64,000 nucleotides of DNA from Quisquiliibacterium transsilvanicum (GCF_014202215.1 NZ_JACHGB010000007.1:124001-188000), one strand, 5' to 3'. Positions 42,711 through 51,931 are shown, counted from the stretch's first letter. Notes: generated by a model from the letters alone, not told the origin. Numbers and translations are program-made.

Positions 42711-44426
42711 TCATTCGCGCAGTTCGCGGCGAAGCACCTTGCCCACCGGCGACTTCGGCAGGTCCTCGCGGAACTCGATGTGCCGCGGCTGCTTGTAGCC
42801 GGTGAGCTGGGCGCGGCACAGCGCGCGCAGGTCCTGCTCGGACAGCGCCGGATCCCGCCGCACCACGAACAGCTTCACCGCCTCTCCGGTGGCCTCATCC
42901 GGCACGCCGATCGCCGCGCATTCCAGCACACCTGGGTGGGAGGACACCACCGTCTCGATCTCGCTGGGAAAGACGTTGAAGCCGGAGACCAGGATCATGT
43001 CCTTCTTCCTGTCCACGATCCGGAACCAGCCGCGCGCGTCCATCGTGCCGATGTCGCCGGTGCGGAAGAAGCTGTCCGCGGTGAACGCGCGTGCGGTCTC
43101 GTCGGGCCGTCCGTAGTAGCCGGGCATCACGTTGGGTCCGCGAATGCAGAGCTCGCCCGGCGCGTCCGGCGGCAGCTCCCTGCCCTCGTCGTCCAGCACC
43201 CGCATCTCGATCGACGGCAGGGGGATGCCGATGCCGCCGGTGTGCGAGGCCACGTTGGCCGGGTTGTTGGTGCCGATTGCCGCAGTCTCAGACAGACCCC
43301 AGCCCTCCTGCACCACGCAGCCGGTGAGCGCCTGCCAGCGGTCGGCCACCGACTGCTGGGTGGCCATGCCGCCGGCCTGCGTGAAGATCAGCCTCGAGAA
43401 GTCGAGCCGGCGGAAATCCTCGTTGGCCATCAGACCGTTGAACAGGGTGTTCAGGCCCGGGACGGCGTGGAAGGGACGCTTGCGCAACTCGGCGACGAAG
43501 CCCGGGATGTCGCGCGGATTGGGGATCAGCAGCAGGCAGTTGCCCATCCGGATCGAGGGCAGGCAAAGGGCCCCCAGGCCGTAGATGTGATAAAGCGGCA
43601 TCGCGGTGACCAGGGTGAGCCCGCTGCTGGGCACCTTCTTCAGGCCCGCGGCGACCTCGATGGAGGCGCAGATCTGCATCATCGCCGCCACCAGGTTGCG
43701 ATGGGTGAGCATCGCGCCCTTGGACACCCCGGTGGTGCCGCCGGTGTACTGCAGCAGCGCGAGGTCGGCGCCGGTGCGCGCCACCGGCTCGAAGCGGTGG
43801 CGCCGCCCCTGCGCGAGCGCCTCGTTGAAGCGCACCGAACCCGGCAGCGAGAACGGCGGCACCAGCTTGCGCACCCGTCGCACCACGTGGTTGACGAGCG
43901 CGCCCTTGACGAAGCCGTGCAGGTCGCCCATCGCGGCCACGACCACGTGGCGCACCTGCGTGCCGGCGAGCGCCTGCTGCGCGGTGTGACCGAAGTTCTC
44001 GAGCACCACCAGCACCTCCGCGCCCGAGTCGGTCAGCTGGTGGGCCAGTTCGCGCGGCGTGTACAGCGGATTGACCGGCACCGCCACGCAGCCGGCGCGC
44101 AGCGTGCCCACGATCGCCACCGGGAACTGCAGGACGTTGGGCAGCATGACCGCCACCCTTGCGCCGGGGGCGACGCCCTGCTGGCGCAGCCAGGCCCCGA
44201 AGGCGTTCGACAGCGTCTCCAGCTCCTGGAAGCGCATGGTGCGATCCATGCAGACCGCGAAGTCGCGCTGCGCATGGGCGCGGAAGCCCTCCTCGAAGAG
44301 CTCGCCCAGCGAAGGGTAGGCGTCGGCGTCGATTTCGGCGGGCAGGCCCTCCGGGTAAGAGGCCAGCCAGGGGCGCCCGGCGGCAGCAGGCTCGGGCGGA
44401 GCCGTGGCCAGGGTGGGTTCGGTCAT
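42711..44426 (-). CDS. Long-chain fatty acid-CoA ligase (FadD-like)
   Basis: A 571-residue adenylate-forming enzyme that activates fatty acids to acyl-CoA through an acyl-AMP. The AMP motif is LQYTGGTTGVSKGAMLTHRN (near residue 215); GWGLSETAAIGTNNPA is the A5 region; FFRTGDIGTMDARGWFRIVD the hinge; and PKSPVGKVLRRELRE supplies the C-terminal catalytic Lys. Length and motifs match FadD. It starts at ATG 44426. The exact chain length is not predictable. Confidence 0.92.
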   Translation of the reverse strand: MTEPTLATAPPEPAAAGRPWLASYPEGLPAEIDADAYPSLGELFEEGFRAHAQRDFAVCMDRTMRFQELETLSNAFGAWLRQQGVAPGARVAVMLPNVLQFPVAIVGTLRAGCVAVPVNPLYTPRELAHQLTDSGAEVLVVLENFGHTAQQALAGTQVRHVVVAAMGDLHGFVKGALVNHVVRRVRKLVPPFSLPGSVRFNEALAQGRRHRFEPVARTGADLALLQYTGGTTGVSKGAMLTHRNLVAAMMQICASIEVAAGLKKVPSSGLTLVTAMPLYHIYGLGALCLPSIRMGNCLLLIPNPRDIPGFVAELRKRPFHAVPGLNTLFNGLMANEDFRRLDFSRLIFTQAGGMATQQSVADRWQALTGCVVQEGWGLSETAAIGTNNPANVASHTGGIGIPLPSIEMRVLDDEGRELPPDAPGELCIRGPNVMPGYYGRPDETARAFTADSFFRTGDIGTMDARGWFRIVDRKKDMILVSGFNVFPSEIETVVSSHPGVLECAAIGVPDEATGEAVKLFVVRRDPALSEQDLRALCRAQLTGYKQPRHIEFREDLPKSPVGKVLRRELRE

Positions 44427-44578
44427 CGTGTCTCCTGTGTCGTGTCGGCCGGCGCTCTGCGGCGCCTGCGCTCCCCGGGGTCGGCCGCCGGGGGCGCCGT
44501 CAGCATAGCGCGGGCATGCCGGCTTGACTTCCGCGGGCTTGCCCCGATATCGACTGCAAATCCGATGGAGTCCCCCAC

Positions 44579-45019
44579 ATGGAACTGGTCTGCCCCCACT
44601 GCGACGCGGTCAACCGCGTGCCCCAGGAGCGCGTCGACGACCTGCCGGTCTGCGGCCGCTGCGGCGGCCCCCTGCTCGACGGCCGGCCGCTGGCGCTTGA
44701 CGAGGCCCATTTCGAGCGCTTCGTCTCGCGCAACGAGCTGCCGGTGCTGGTGGACTTCTGGGCCGAGTGGTGCGGCCCCTGTCGGGCGATGGCGCCCCAG
44801 TTCGAGGAGGCGGCCAGGGCGATGAAGGGCAGGGTGCTGTTCGCCAAGGTGGACACCGAGGCGGCGCAGGGCGTGTCCGCGCGGCTGCGCATCCGCAGCA
44901 TCCCGACGCTGGCGCTCTTCGCCGGCGGCCGCGAACTGGCCCGGGTGAGCGGCGCGATGCCGGCCCGGGACCTGGTGCGCTGGGTGGAGCAGCAGCTGGC
45001 GGCGCAGCCGGGCGGCTGA
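44579..45019 (+). CDS. trxC: Thioredoxin 2 (zinc-ribbon thioredoxin)
   Basis: A 146-residue cytoplasmic disulfide reductase. Residues 1-35 form the zinc finger of TrxC with two Cys pairs (CPHC and CGRC); the thioredoxin domain follows, with active site WAEWCGPCR at about 60-68 and the cis-Pro in [12 protein letters not shown]. In E. coli trxC is induced by OxyR; no OxyR site could be recognised here. GGAG precedes the ATG at 44579. Confidence 0.96.
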   Translation: MELVCPHCDAVNRVPQERVDDLPVCGRCGGPLLDGRPLALDEAHFERFVSRNELPVLVDFWAEWCGPCRAMAPQFEEAARAMKGRVLFAKVDTEAAQGVSARLRIRSIPTLALFAGGRELARVSGAMPARDLVRWVEQQLAAQPGG

Positions 45020-45273
45020 GCCCGGCTGCGTGCCGGAAACGTCGACGCCGGTCGCCGGCGGCGGGCGCGTGCGGCGCGCAGCCGGCGCCCGCGCAGTACC
45101 ATCGGCGCTCCGCCTCGAAGCCCCCGCGCCGCGCAAACTGCGAGCAAACGACGAGCAGGCCGGCCGTGCCCCGCGTGAATCTCCGTGCGCCGATGCAAGG
45201 CGCCGCACGCCAGCCGGAGCCCGCCTGACGCCAGCCATACGCAGGGGTCGTCGGCATCCTTCCTTCTTCCGAC

Positions 45274-46122
45274 ATGCATTCTTCCGACATCCTGGCCGAC
45301 CCCGCCCACCTCCCGCAGGCAGGCGCGGCGCATCCCTTCGACCAAGCCATCCGTCTCGAGGCTGCCGGCGAAGGCCGGCTGCGCGGCGCCACCCATCCCG
45401 AGTACTGGAACCAGGTCGGACCCTTCGGCGGCATCACCGCCGCGGTCATGCTCGAGTCGGTGCTGCGCCAGCCGCAGCGCCTGGGCGACCCGCTGTCGCT
45501 GACCGTCAACTACGCGGGGCCGGTGCGCGAGGGCGGCTACGTCATCGAGACGAAGCTGGTGCGCTCGAACCGCACCACGCAGCACTGGTCGATGGAGCTG
45601 GTGCAGGGCCCGGATCGCGAAGTGGCGATCAGCGCGATCGCGGTCTTCGCGCTGCGCCGCGACACCTACTCGCTGACCGAGGCCAGCCCGCCGCCGGCGC
45701 CGCCGGCCGACCAGTGCCACCGGGTGCGCGGGCGCACCGACCTGCCCTGGCTCGCGCACTACGATATGCGCTACGTGCGCGGCAAGCCGATGCACGAGAA
45801 CGAGGACAGCGTCACCCACCTGTGGGTGGGCGACCTGCCGCCGCGTCCGCTGGACTTCGCGTCGCTGGCCGCGATCTGCGACGTGTTCTTCCCGCGGCTC
45901 TACCTGCGGCGGCCGAAGTTCGTGCCGATCGGCACGGTGTCGCTGAACGTCTACTTCCATCGCAGCGGCGAGGCGATCGCCCGGCACGGCGCGCACCACG
46001 TGCTCGCCACCGCGCACGGCCAGGTCGTGTCGGCGGGCTTCTTCGACCAGCAGGGACAGATCTGGTCGCACGACGGCGACCTGCTCGCCACCACCCACCA
46101 GATCGTCTGGTTCAAGGAATAG
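45274..46122 (+). CDS. Acyl-CoA thioesterase-like protein (TesB/hotdog fold)
   Basis: A 282-residue double-hotdog protein. PEYWNQVGPFGGITAAVMLE near residue 47 is the conserved N-terminal helix with the GPFGG turn, and the C-terminal half contains FVPIGTVSLNVYFH and AHGQVVSAGFFDQQGQIWSHDG, which matches the TesB/ACOT8 family pattern in which Asp, Gln and Ser/Thr activate water. It should hydrolyse an acyl-CoA. Its stop runs straight into a strong ribosome site (AGGAGG) for the AtuA-like gene, so the three genes to 47860 form one operon, perhaps handling CoA esters from branched or terpene-like acids (inference). ATG 45274 is the start; the 254 bases upstream show nothing clear. Confidence 0.85.
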   Translation: MHSSDILADPAHLPQAGAAHPFDQAIRLEAAGEGRLRGATHPEYWNQVGPFGGITAAVMLESVLRQPQRLGDPLSLTVNYAGPVREGGYVIETKLVRSNRTTQHWSMELVQGPDREVAISAIAVFALRRDTYSLTEASPPPAPPADQCHRVRGRTDLPWLAHYDMRYVRGKPMHENEDSVTHLWVGDLPPRPLDFASLAAICDVFFPRLYLRRPKFVPIGTVSLNVYFHRSGEAIARHGAHHVLATAHGQVVSAGFFDQQGQIWSHDGDLLATTHQIVWFKE

Positions 46123-46133
46123 GAGGACCGTAT

Positions 46134-47495
46134 ATGGCCGCCGACAAGGTGATCCGCATCGGTTCCGGCGCTGCCTGGTGGGGCGACCGCGTCGAGCCCG
46201 CCGCGCTGAACGCGGAGCAGGGCGACCTCGACTACCTGTGCTTCGAGACGATGGCCGAGGCCACGGTGTCGGCCGCCCAGGTCCGGGCGCGCCGCGATCC
46301 GAGCTTCCCCGGCTACGACAGCTACCTGGATGACCGGATGCGCGCGGTACTGCCGGCCTGCATGCGCCGCGGCACCCGCATCGTCTCCAACCAGGGCTGG
46401 ATCAACCCCGACGGCGCAGCGCAGCGCATCGTCCACTGGCTGCGCGAGTTCGGCTTCCACGGCGTGCGCGTGGCGGCGGTCAACGGCAGCCTGATCACCG
46501 ACCGTGTGCTGGAGCTCACCGACCGCATCCTGGAGAACGGCGCGCCGACGGCCTCGCTGGCGCCGACGCTGATCTCGGCCGAGGCCTACCTCGGCGCCGA
46601 GCCGATCGTCCAGGCCCTGCGGGAGGGCGCGCAGATCGTGGTCACCGGCCGGGTCGCCGACCCGTCGGTGTTCCTCGCGCCGATGATGCACGAGTTCGGC
46701 TGGGATCCGCTGGACCACGCCCGGCTTGGCGCGGGCAGCGGCATCGGCCACCTGCTGGAGTGCGGCGCCCAGGTCACTGGCGGCTACTTCTCCGACCCCG
46801 GCTTCAAGGACGTCCCCGAGCCCTGGAACTTCGGCTTCCCGATCGCGGAGGTGTCCGCCGACGGCAGCGCGGTGTTCGGCAAGGTGGCGGGCACCGGCGG
46901 CGCGATCACGCTGCAGACCGTCAAGGAGCAGATGCTCTACGAGGTGCACGACCCGGCGAACTACATCACGCCGGACGTGGTCGTCGACTTCACCACCGCG
47001 CGGCTGGAGCAGGTCGGGCCCGACCGGGTGCGGGTCTCGGGCATCGGCGGCAAGCCGCGCACGCCCACGCTCAAGGTGTCGATCGGCTGCACCGAGGGCT
47101 TCATCGGCGAGGACATGTTCTTCTACGCCGGCCCGGGCGCGCTGCGCCGCGCGCGGCTCGCGAAGCGCATCCTCGAGGAGCGTTTTCGCATCGTGAAGCT
47201 CGACGCGGAGGAGGTGCGCATCGACTTCCTCGGCCTGAACGCGATCCACGGCGAGGCCACGCCGCCGGACGCGCCCGAGCCCTACGAGGTGGCGGTGCGG
47301 GTCGCGGCGCGCACCCGCACGCGGGAGGACGCGGCCAAGGTGGGCCGCGAGGTCGACGGCATGGCGGTCTCGGGCGTGGCGCACACCGGCAAGCGGGTGC
47401 CGCACCAGGACCGCACCCGCGAGATCATCGGCGTCTGGTCCTCACTGGTGCCGCGCGAGAAGGTGCCGGCCACCGTCACGTACTTCGAGAGCTGA
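46134..47495 (+). CDS. AtuA-family protein (acyclic terpene utilisation, DUF1446)
   Basis: A 453-residue protein of the AtuA/DUF1446 family, first linked to citronellol and geraniol breakdown in Pseudomonas. Signatures seen are IRIGSGAAWWGDRVEPA at the N-terminus, LDYLCFETMAEATV, VVTGRVADPSVFLAPM and GTGGAITLQTVKEQMLYEVHD (given in part). No catalytic residues are established for the family. AGGAGG lies seven bases before the ATG. It is followed two bases later by a second gene that corresponds to the C-terminal domain of longer AtuA proteins. The rest of a terpene (Atu/Liu) pathway is not in this window. Confidence 0.88.
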   Translation: MAADKVIRIGSGAAWWGDRVEPAALNAEQGDLDYLCFETMAEATVSAAQVRARRDPSFPGYDSYLDDRMRAVLPACMRRGTRIVSNQGWINPDGAAQRIVHWLREFGFHGVRVAAVNGSLITDRVLELTDRILENGAPTASLAPTLISAEAYLGAEPIVQALREGAQIVVTGRVADPSVFLAPMMHEFGWDPLDHARLGAGSGIGHLLECGAQVTGGYFSDPGFKDVPEPWNFGFPIAEVSADGSAVFGKVAGTGGAITLQTVKEQMLYEVHDPANYITPDVVVDFTTARLEQVGPDRVRVSGIGGKPRTPTLKVSIGCTEGFIGEDMFFYAGPGALRRARLAKRILEERFRIVKLDAEEVRIDFLGLNAIHGEATPPDAPEPYEVAVRVAARTRTREDAAKVGREVDGMAVSGVAHTGKRVPHQDRTREIIGVWSSLVPREKVPATVTYFES

Positions 47496-47497
47496 TC

Positions 47498-47860
47498 ATG
47501 CGCGTCCCCCTGCAGCACCTGGCCCACGCGCGCTCCGGCGACAAGGGCGACACCTCCAACATCGCGGTGTTCGCCTACACCCCGGCGCTCTACGGGCTGC
47601 TGCGCGAGCAACTCACCGCCGAGCGCTTCAGGGCGCACTACCGCGGCGCCATCAAGGGTGAAGTGCTGCGTTACCCCTGCGACAACATCGAGGCGCTGAA
47701 CTTCGTCTGCCACGGCGCGCTGGGCGGCGGCGTGTCGCGCAGCCTGTGCCTGGACAACTACGGCAAGGCGCTGTCCGCGGCCATTCTCGGTTTCGAGGTG
47801 GAGGTTCCCGAGGCGCTGGCGGGGGAGCTGCGCAACTGGCCGGAGAGCGGCGCGGGCTGA
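47498..47860 (+). CDS. AtuA C-terminal domain-like protein
   Basis: A 120-residue protein that starts MRVPLQHLAHARSGDKGDT, the hallmark of the domain fused to the C-terminus of some AtuA proteins and separate in others. VCHGALGGGVSRSLCLDNYG follows in the second half. It most likely forms a complex with the preceding AtuA-family protein. Function is not known. ATG 47498 lies two bases after the previous stop. Confidence 0.85.
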   Translation: MRVPLQHLAHARSGDKGDTSNIAVFAYTPALYGLLREQLTAERFRAHYRGAIKGEVLRYPCDNIEALNFVCHGALGGGVSRSLCLDNYGKALSAAILGFEVEVPEALAGELRNWPESGAG

Positions 47861-47888
47861 GCGCCGTTCCTGCCGGCCGCGGCTGCGT

Positions 47889-48518
47889 TCAGCCCGCGGG
47901 CGGGTCGGCGCGAAGTCCGCGCCGCCGTCCTGCGGCGCCCAGGAGCGCCGTTGCGCCCAGCGCGAACAAGGCCAGCGAACCGGGCTCCGGGACGCTCGAG
48001 GGCCGCAGGAAACCGCGGATCTCGCCCGCCAGAAACAGGTTGGTGTGGATGTTGAAGTAGGCCCTGCCTTCGGCCACGCCGGTGAACAGCGCGGCCGTGG
48101 CAGATCCGGGCGTTCCGCCGCTCGCCGTGAGGTAGGCGGGATTGAAGCTCGACGCCAGGGTCAGGTCGAAGGTCTCGTCGTAGCTGCCCGCGGTCACTCC
48201 GCTGGGGAATCCGGTAAACGTCGGTGTCGTCGTCGCGACGCCCGCGGTGCCGGTCATCGGAACCACGGTGCAGCAGTGGATGTGGGCAGCCGTGACCACG
48301 CCCAGCAGCCCGCTGAACTGCGCCTCGACGCGCATCGTCAACGCCGTGTCGTCATAGGTGACGGTGGCCCAGCCGGTGCCAGGCGAAGCGTTGGGCGGCT
48401 GCTCGTTCGGGCCCGACAGCGCAGCTTCGTAAACGAAGACCGCCGCGTGTGCGGCAGGGGTGGCGAGCAGCAAGGGGACCGTTGCCGCGAGCGCGGCGAC
48501 CAGGGAACTCGGCTTCAT
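47889..48518 (-). CDS. Secreted CHRD-domain protein with PEP-CTERM sorting signal
   Basis: A 209-residue exported protein. A signal peptide covers about residues 1-25 (cleavage near AHA-AV); a CHRD domain follows (YEAALSGPNEQPPNASPGTG, AHIHCC, FNIHTNLFLAGEIRGFL), as in chordin-like proteins of unknown bacterial role. The C-terminus is a PEP-CTERM signal: VPEPGSLALFALG, a hydrophobic helix, then an RRR cluster; nine further residues follow. Such proteins are processed by the exosortase system, which must be encoded elsewhere in this genome and is usually linked to exopolysaccharide. The start is ATG 48518; a longer frame to 48632 lacks a signal. Confidence 0.85.
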   Translation of the reverse strand: MKPSSLVAALAATVPLLLATPAAHAAVFVYEAALSGPNEQPPNASPGTGWATVTYDDTALTMRVEAQFSGLLGVVTAAHIHCCTVVPMTGTAGVATTTPTFTGFPSGVTAGSYDETFDLTLASSFNPAYLTASGGTPGSATAALFTGVAEGRAYFNIHTNLFLAGEIRGFLRPSSVPEPGSLALFALGATALLGAAGRRRGLRADPPAG

Positions 48519-48776
48519 GATCTTCCTCCAGGGGGCGGCTGCCCGGTCGGCCGTGTGCGCCGGGATTCGTCGGTGCTGCCCGGGAGCGCATGCACGAAGC
48601 GGGCCGCTGCAGAGCATTGGCTGCAATTTCAACGGCTTGCGTGCTTGCCGCGCAGGCGCCGGCCGCGCGGCTGTAAAGGGGGGCGACAGCGTTCGGCCGC
48701 TGCGCGGCCGGCAGCGGGGGCGGGCACCAGCCGTGACGGGATGGCTCGCCCGATCACGCTGCGCCGTCGTGCCCGC

Positions 48777-49160
48777 TCAAGCCCCGCGCCGCGTCCGGCG
48801 TGCAAGAGCCGTCATTGCGCCGAACACCAGCACCGCCGCCACCAGCCCCAGCACGTCGGCCAGCAGGTCGGCCCACTCGGGCTGACGCCAGCCGGTCATG
48901 CCCTGCAGCAGCTCGACCGCACCGCCGTAGGCGACCAGGCCGACAAGCACCGCGCCCTTGCGTTGCGGCCAGGCGAGCATTCCCAGCAGGCCCAGCGCCA
49001 GCCAGGCGAGCGCATGATCGGCCTTGTCCCAGCCGGTCTGCACCGGGGGCAGCGAGGACGGCGGCAGCAGCGAGAGGAGCAGCACCGCGGCCAGCGCGGC
49101 GATGAATCCGATGCGCAGGGCGAGCGTGCCCCGGTCGATGGAAGCGGACGGGTCGGGCAT
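48777..49160 (-). CDS. VanZ-like membrane protein
   Basis: A 127-residue protein with three to four hydrophobic helices. LPPSSLPPVQTGWDKADHALAW and GAVELLQGMTGWRQPEWADLLAD contain the conserved Asp-Lys-x-x-H and E-x-x-Q/R-x-x-D elements of the VanZ-like family. VanZ itself raises teicoplanin resistance; most family members have no assigned role. ATG 49160 (MPDPSAS) is the first start that leaves the 17-base repeat array outside the gene. Confidence 0.8.
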   Translation of the reverse strand: MPDPSASIDRGTLALRIGFIAALAAVLLLSLLPPSSLPPVQTGWDKADHALAWLALGLLGMLAWPQRKGAVLVGLVAYGGAVELLQGMTGWRQPEWADLLADVLGLVAAVLVFGAMTALARRTRRGA

Positions 49161-49177
49161 GGCGAGAGTCGATCGTG

Positions 49178-49228
49178 GGCGTGGGCGGATCGGAGGCGTG
49201 GGCGGATCGGAGGCGTGGGCGGATCGTG
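49178..49228. repeat. 17-base tandem repeat
   Basis: Two exact copies of GGCGTGGGCGGATCGGA are followed by a third that differs only at its end. The array lies 18 bases upstream of the vanZ-like start on the lower strand and about 150 bases before the nitronate monooxygenase-like gene. Confidence 0.9.
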
Positions 49229-49380
49229 GGCGCGTGTCCGGAACGCAGCGCCCGGAACCGGGCCCGGGGCCCGGGGCAGGCCGCTGCGGTAGCATCACGG
49301 CGGAGCCCGGGTCCGGCACGCGCCAACGCAGCGCCGCGCCCGGGGGCGCGTTTCCCACAACGGATCACAGGGTAGAAGAA

Positions 49381-50358
49381 ATGAAGACTCGCATCACCGA
49401 AATGCTCGGCATCGAACATCCCATCGTACAGGGCGGCATGCACTTCGTCGGCTTCGCCGAGCTCGCCGCGGCGGTGTCCAATGCCGGCGGCCTGGGCATC
49501 ATCACCGGCCTGACGCAGAAGACCCCCGAGCTGCTGGCCAAGGAGATCGCGCGCTGCCGCGAGATGACCGACAAGCCCTTCGGCGTCAACCTCACCTTCC
49601 TGCCCACCTTCGCCACGCCCCCGTACCCGGAGTACATCCAGGCGATCATCGAGGGCGGCGTCAGGGCCGTCGAGACCGCGGGCCGCAACCCCGAGGCCTA
49701 CATGGCGCAGATGAAGGCCGCCGGCATCAAGGTGATCCACAAGTGCACCTCGGTGCGCCACTCGCTGAAGGCCGAGGCGATCGGCTGCGACGCGGTCAGC
49801 GTCGACGGCTTCGAGTGCGGCGGCCATCCGGGCGAGGACGACGTGCCCAACTTCATCCTGCTGCCGCGCGCCGCCGAGGAACTGAAGATCCCCTTCATCG
49901 CCTCCGGCGGCATGGCCGACGGCCGCAGCCTGGTGGGCGCGCTGGCGCTGGGCGCCGAGGGCATCAACATGGGCACGCGCTTCATGGCCACGAAAGAGGC
50001 GCCGATCCACGAGAACGTGAAGAAGGCGATCGTTGCCGCCAGCGAACTCGACACGCGCCTGATCATGCGCAAGCTGCGCAACACCGAGCGGGTGCTGAAC
50101 AACTCCGGCGTCGACCGCCTGCTGCAGATCGAGCGCGAGAAGGGCGACGCGCTGAAGATCGACGACATCGTCGACCAGGTCGCAGGCATCTACCCGAAGG
50201 TGATGATCGACGGCGACATGGAAGCGGGCGCCTGGAGCTGCGGCATGGTCGCGGGCCTGATCCACGATATCCCCAGCTGCAAGGAACTGGTCGACCGGAT
50301 CATGTCGCAGGCCGACGAGATCATCAACAAGCGCCTGGCGGGCATGAGCCGCGGCTGA
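49381..50358 (+). CDS. Nitronate monooxygenase-like FMN enzyme
   Basis: A 325-residue TIM-barrel flavoprotein of the nitronate monooxygenase/2-nitropropane dioxygenase family. IEHPIVQGGMHFVGFAELAA is the N-terminal FMN-binding strand; GGHPGEDDVPNF carries the conserved Gly-His region; FIASGGMADGRSLVGALALG and GINMGTRFMAT bind the FMN phosphate. Enzymes of this family oxidise alkyl nitronates, but many act as NAD(P)H-dependent quinone reductases or enoyl reductases, so the substrate is open. ATG 49381. Confidence 0.88.
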   Translation: MKTRITEMLGIEHPIVQGGMHFVGFAELAAAVSNAGGLGIITGLTQKTPELLAKEIARCREMTDKPFGVNLTFLPTFATPPYPEYIQAIIEGGVRAVETAGRNPEAYMAQMKAAGIKVIHKCTSVRHSLKAEAIGCDAVSVDGFECGGHPGEDDVPNFILLPRAAEELKIPFIASGGMADGRSLVGALALGAEGINMGTRFMATKEAPIHENVKKAIVAASELDTRLIMRKLRNTERVLNNSGVDRLLQIEREKGDALKIDDIVDQVAGIYPKVMIDGDMEAGAWSCGMVAGLIHDIPSCKELVDRIMSQADEIINKRLAGMSRG

Positions 50359-50365
50359 TCCCGGC

Positions 50366-51406
50366 ATGGCCGGCGTAGGCGCTGGCAGGGCGGGGCGGCC
50401 CGTCGTCCTGTTCGGCGCCTTCGACCGGCACAACTTCGGCGACCTGCTGTTCCCGCACCTGGCGGCGGCGATGCTGCTGCCGCCTGGCGAGGCCGCCCAT
50501 GTCATCCCCTACCTGGAAGCACGGCCGGCGGTACGGCGCGCCTGGGTGCGCCGGACCATCGGCGCCGGCTCCGCCGTTCCCTTCCTGGCGCCGCGGGCAC
50601 TGCTGCCGCCCGGCTCGCGCGTGCTCTACCACGCGGTCGGCGGCGTCGATCTCCCGCACTGCGCCGCTGCACTCCGCAGCCAGGCGGCAGCCCGGCTCGC
50701 TGAGGCCGACCTCGTCACGGTGCGCGACTCCCGGACACTTGCCTGGGCGCAGGCCGCAGGCGTCGACGCCCGCCTGGCGCCGGACGGTGCGCTGCTCGCC
50801 GCCCGTCTCTTCGGTCCGCGGATCCGCCGCCACGCCCTGCGGGGCGAGCTGGCGCGGCTGCGCGAAGCCGTCCCCGGCGGTTACCTGTCGGTGCAGTTCG
50901 CCGCCGAAGCGGGCGACGACGCCTCGCTGGATGCGCTGGCCGCGGTGCTGCGGCGCGTGGCGTCTGCCACCGGTCTCGGCATCGCCCTGTTCCGCGCGGG
51001 CATGGCGCCCTGGCATGACGAGCTTTCAGCACTGCACCGGCTGGCCTTGCGCCTGGCAGGGCTGCGCGTGCGGGTGTTCGAAGGCGCGGGTCTGTGGGAC
51101 ATCTGCGCGCTGATCGCGTCCAGCCGCGGCTACTTCGGCAGCAGCCTGCACGGGCGGATCCTGGCGATGGCCTTCGCGCTGCCGCGGGTGGGGCTGGAGC
51201 CTGGCAGCGCCCGGCGCCCGGGCAAGCACGCATCCTTCGCGCGCACATGGGAGCCGGCGCCGCTCGACCGTGTCGCTGACATCGACGCAGCCGGCGACGC
51301 CCTGCTGGCCGCGCTGGGCGAGGCTCCCGCGCTTCGCAGCCGTACGGCCCGCCGGCTCGCGGCGGAATGCGCGCGGGGCTACGCGGCGCTGTCCGCGGCC
51401 GCCTGA
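50366..51406 (+). CDS. Polysaccharide pyruvyl transferase-like protein
   Basis: A 346-residue protein of the CsaB/WcaK-type pyruvyltransferase family. VVLFGAFDRHNFGDLLFPHL near residue 13 is the typical N-terminal motif (normally GxxxxxNxGDxL), LVTVRDSRTLAWAQAAG is the conserved middle part, and SSRGYFGSSLHGRILAMAFA is the C-terminal signature with the catalytic-site His. These enzymes add ketal pyruvate from phosphoenolpyruvate to cell-wall or exopolysaccharide sugars. It lies seven bases after the previous gene but has no polysaccharide genes around it. Confidence 0.82.
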   Translation: MAGVGAGRAGRPVVLFGAFDRHNFGDLLFPHLAAAMLLPPGEAAHVIPYLEARPAVRRAWVRRTIGAGSAVPFLAPRALLPPGSRVLYHAVGGVDLPHCAAALRSQAAARLAEADLVTVRDSRTLAWAQAAGVDARLAPDGALLAARLFGPRIRRHALRGELARLREAVPGGYLSVQFAAEAGDDASLDALAAVLRRVASATGLGIALFRAGMAPWHDELSALHRLALRLAGLRVRVFEGAGLWDICALIASSRGYFGSSLHGRILAMAFALPRVGLEPGSARRPGKHASFARTWEPAPLDRVADIDAAGDALLAALGEAPALRSRTARRLAAECARGYAALSAAA

Positions 51407-51491
51407 GCGGCGCGCGGCTGGCCCCGCCAGCGCATCCCGCGCCCGGGGGCGCAGCAGGCGAGCCGGCGCCGCGGCCGGAAAACGGCCAGCC

Positions 51492-51920
51492 TCAGCCGGC
51501 GCGCCCGACGATCTGCGCGGTCGCCACCAGCTCGCGCAGCAGCGCCAGCGAGGCCTGGCCCGACACCGCGAACGGGTCGAGCTGCGGCTTCTCCGAGTAC
51601 TTGAGCAGCAGCGAGGGGTTGATGCGGTCGAGCCGCACATGGCCCATCGTCCAGCTGCCGAAGCGGCGCTCCGGAAGTTCCTCGTAATGCAGCAGCATCA
51701 CCTGCCGGTGGCGCGGATCGCGCACGATCGCGTTGTAGAGCTCGTTGACCTGCGTGCGGCCGCCCTCGAGTACCTGCATGAAGACGTCGCCCGCGTGGCA
51801 GAGCACGCCGGTGATGCCGATGCCCGGGTTGCGGGCGAGCGACTGATGGAGGATGGAATCGATGGTCGCGGCAGTGACCGGCGAGGCGGCACGGCTCGCG
51901 TAGAGCAGGTGGACGAGCAT
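51492..51920 (-). CDS. BLUF-domain blue-light photoreceptor
   Basis: A 142-residue single-domain flavin photoreceptor. All key BLUF residues are present with exact AppA spacing: Y7 (LLYASRA), N31 and Q49 (NPGIGITGVLCHAGDVFMQV), W90 and M92 (FGSWTM). The Tyr-Gln-Met network shifts on blue-light excitation of bound FAD. There is no attached output domain, so it must act through a partner protein. It lies 11 bases after folE in the same direction, so the two share a transcript. The C-terminal 45 residues would form the capping helices. Confidence 0.93.
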   Translation of the reverse strand: MLVHLLYASRAASPVTAATIDSILHQSLARNPGIGITGVLCHAGDVFMQVLEGGRTQVNELYNAIVRDPRHRQVMLLHYEELPERRFGSWTMGHVRLDRINPSLLLKYSEKPQLDPFAVSGQASLALLRELVATAQIVGRAG

Positions 51921-51931
51921 CGGCGCTCTCC

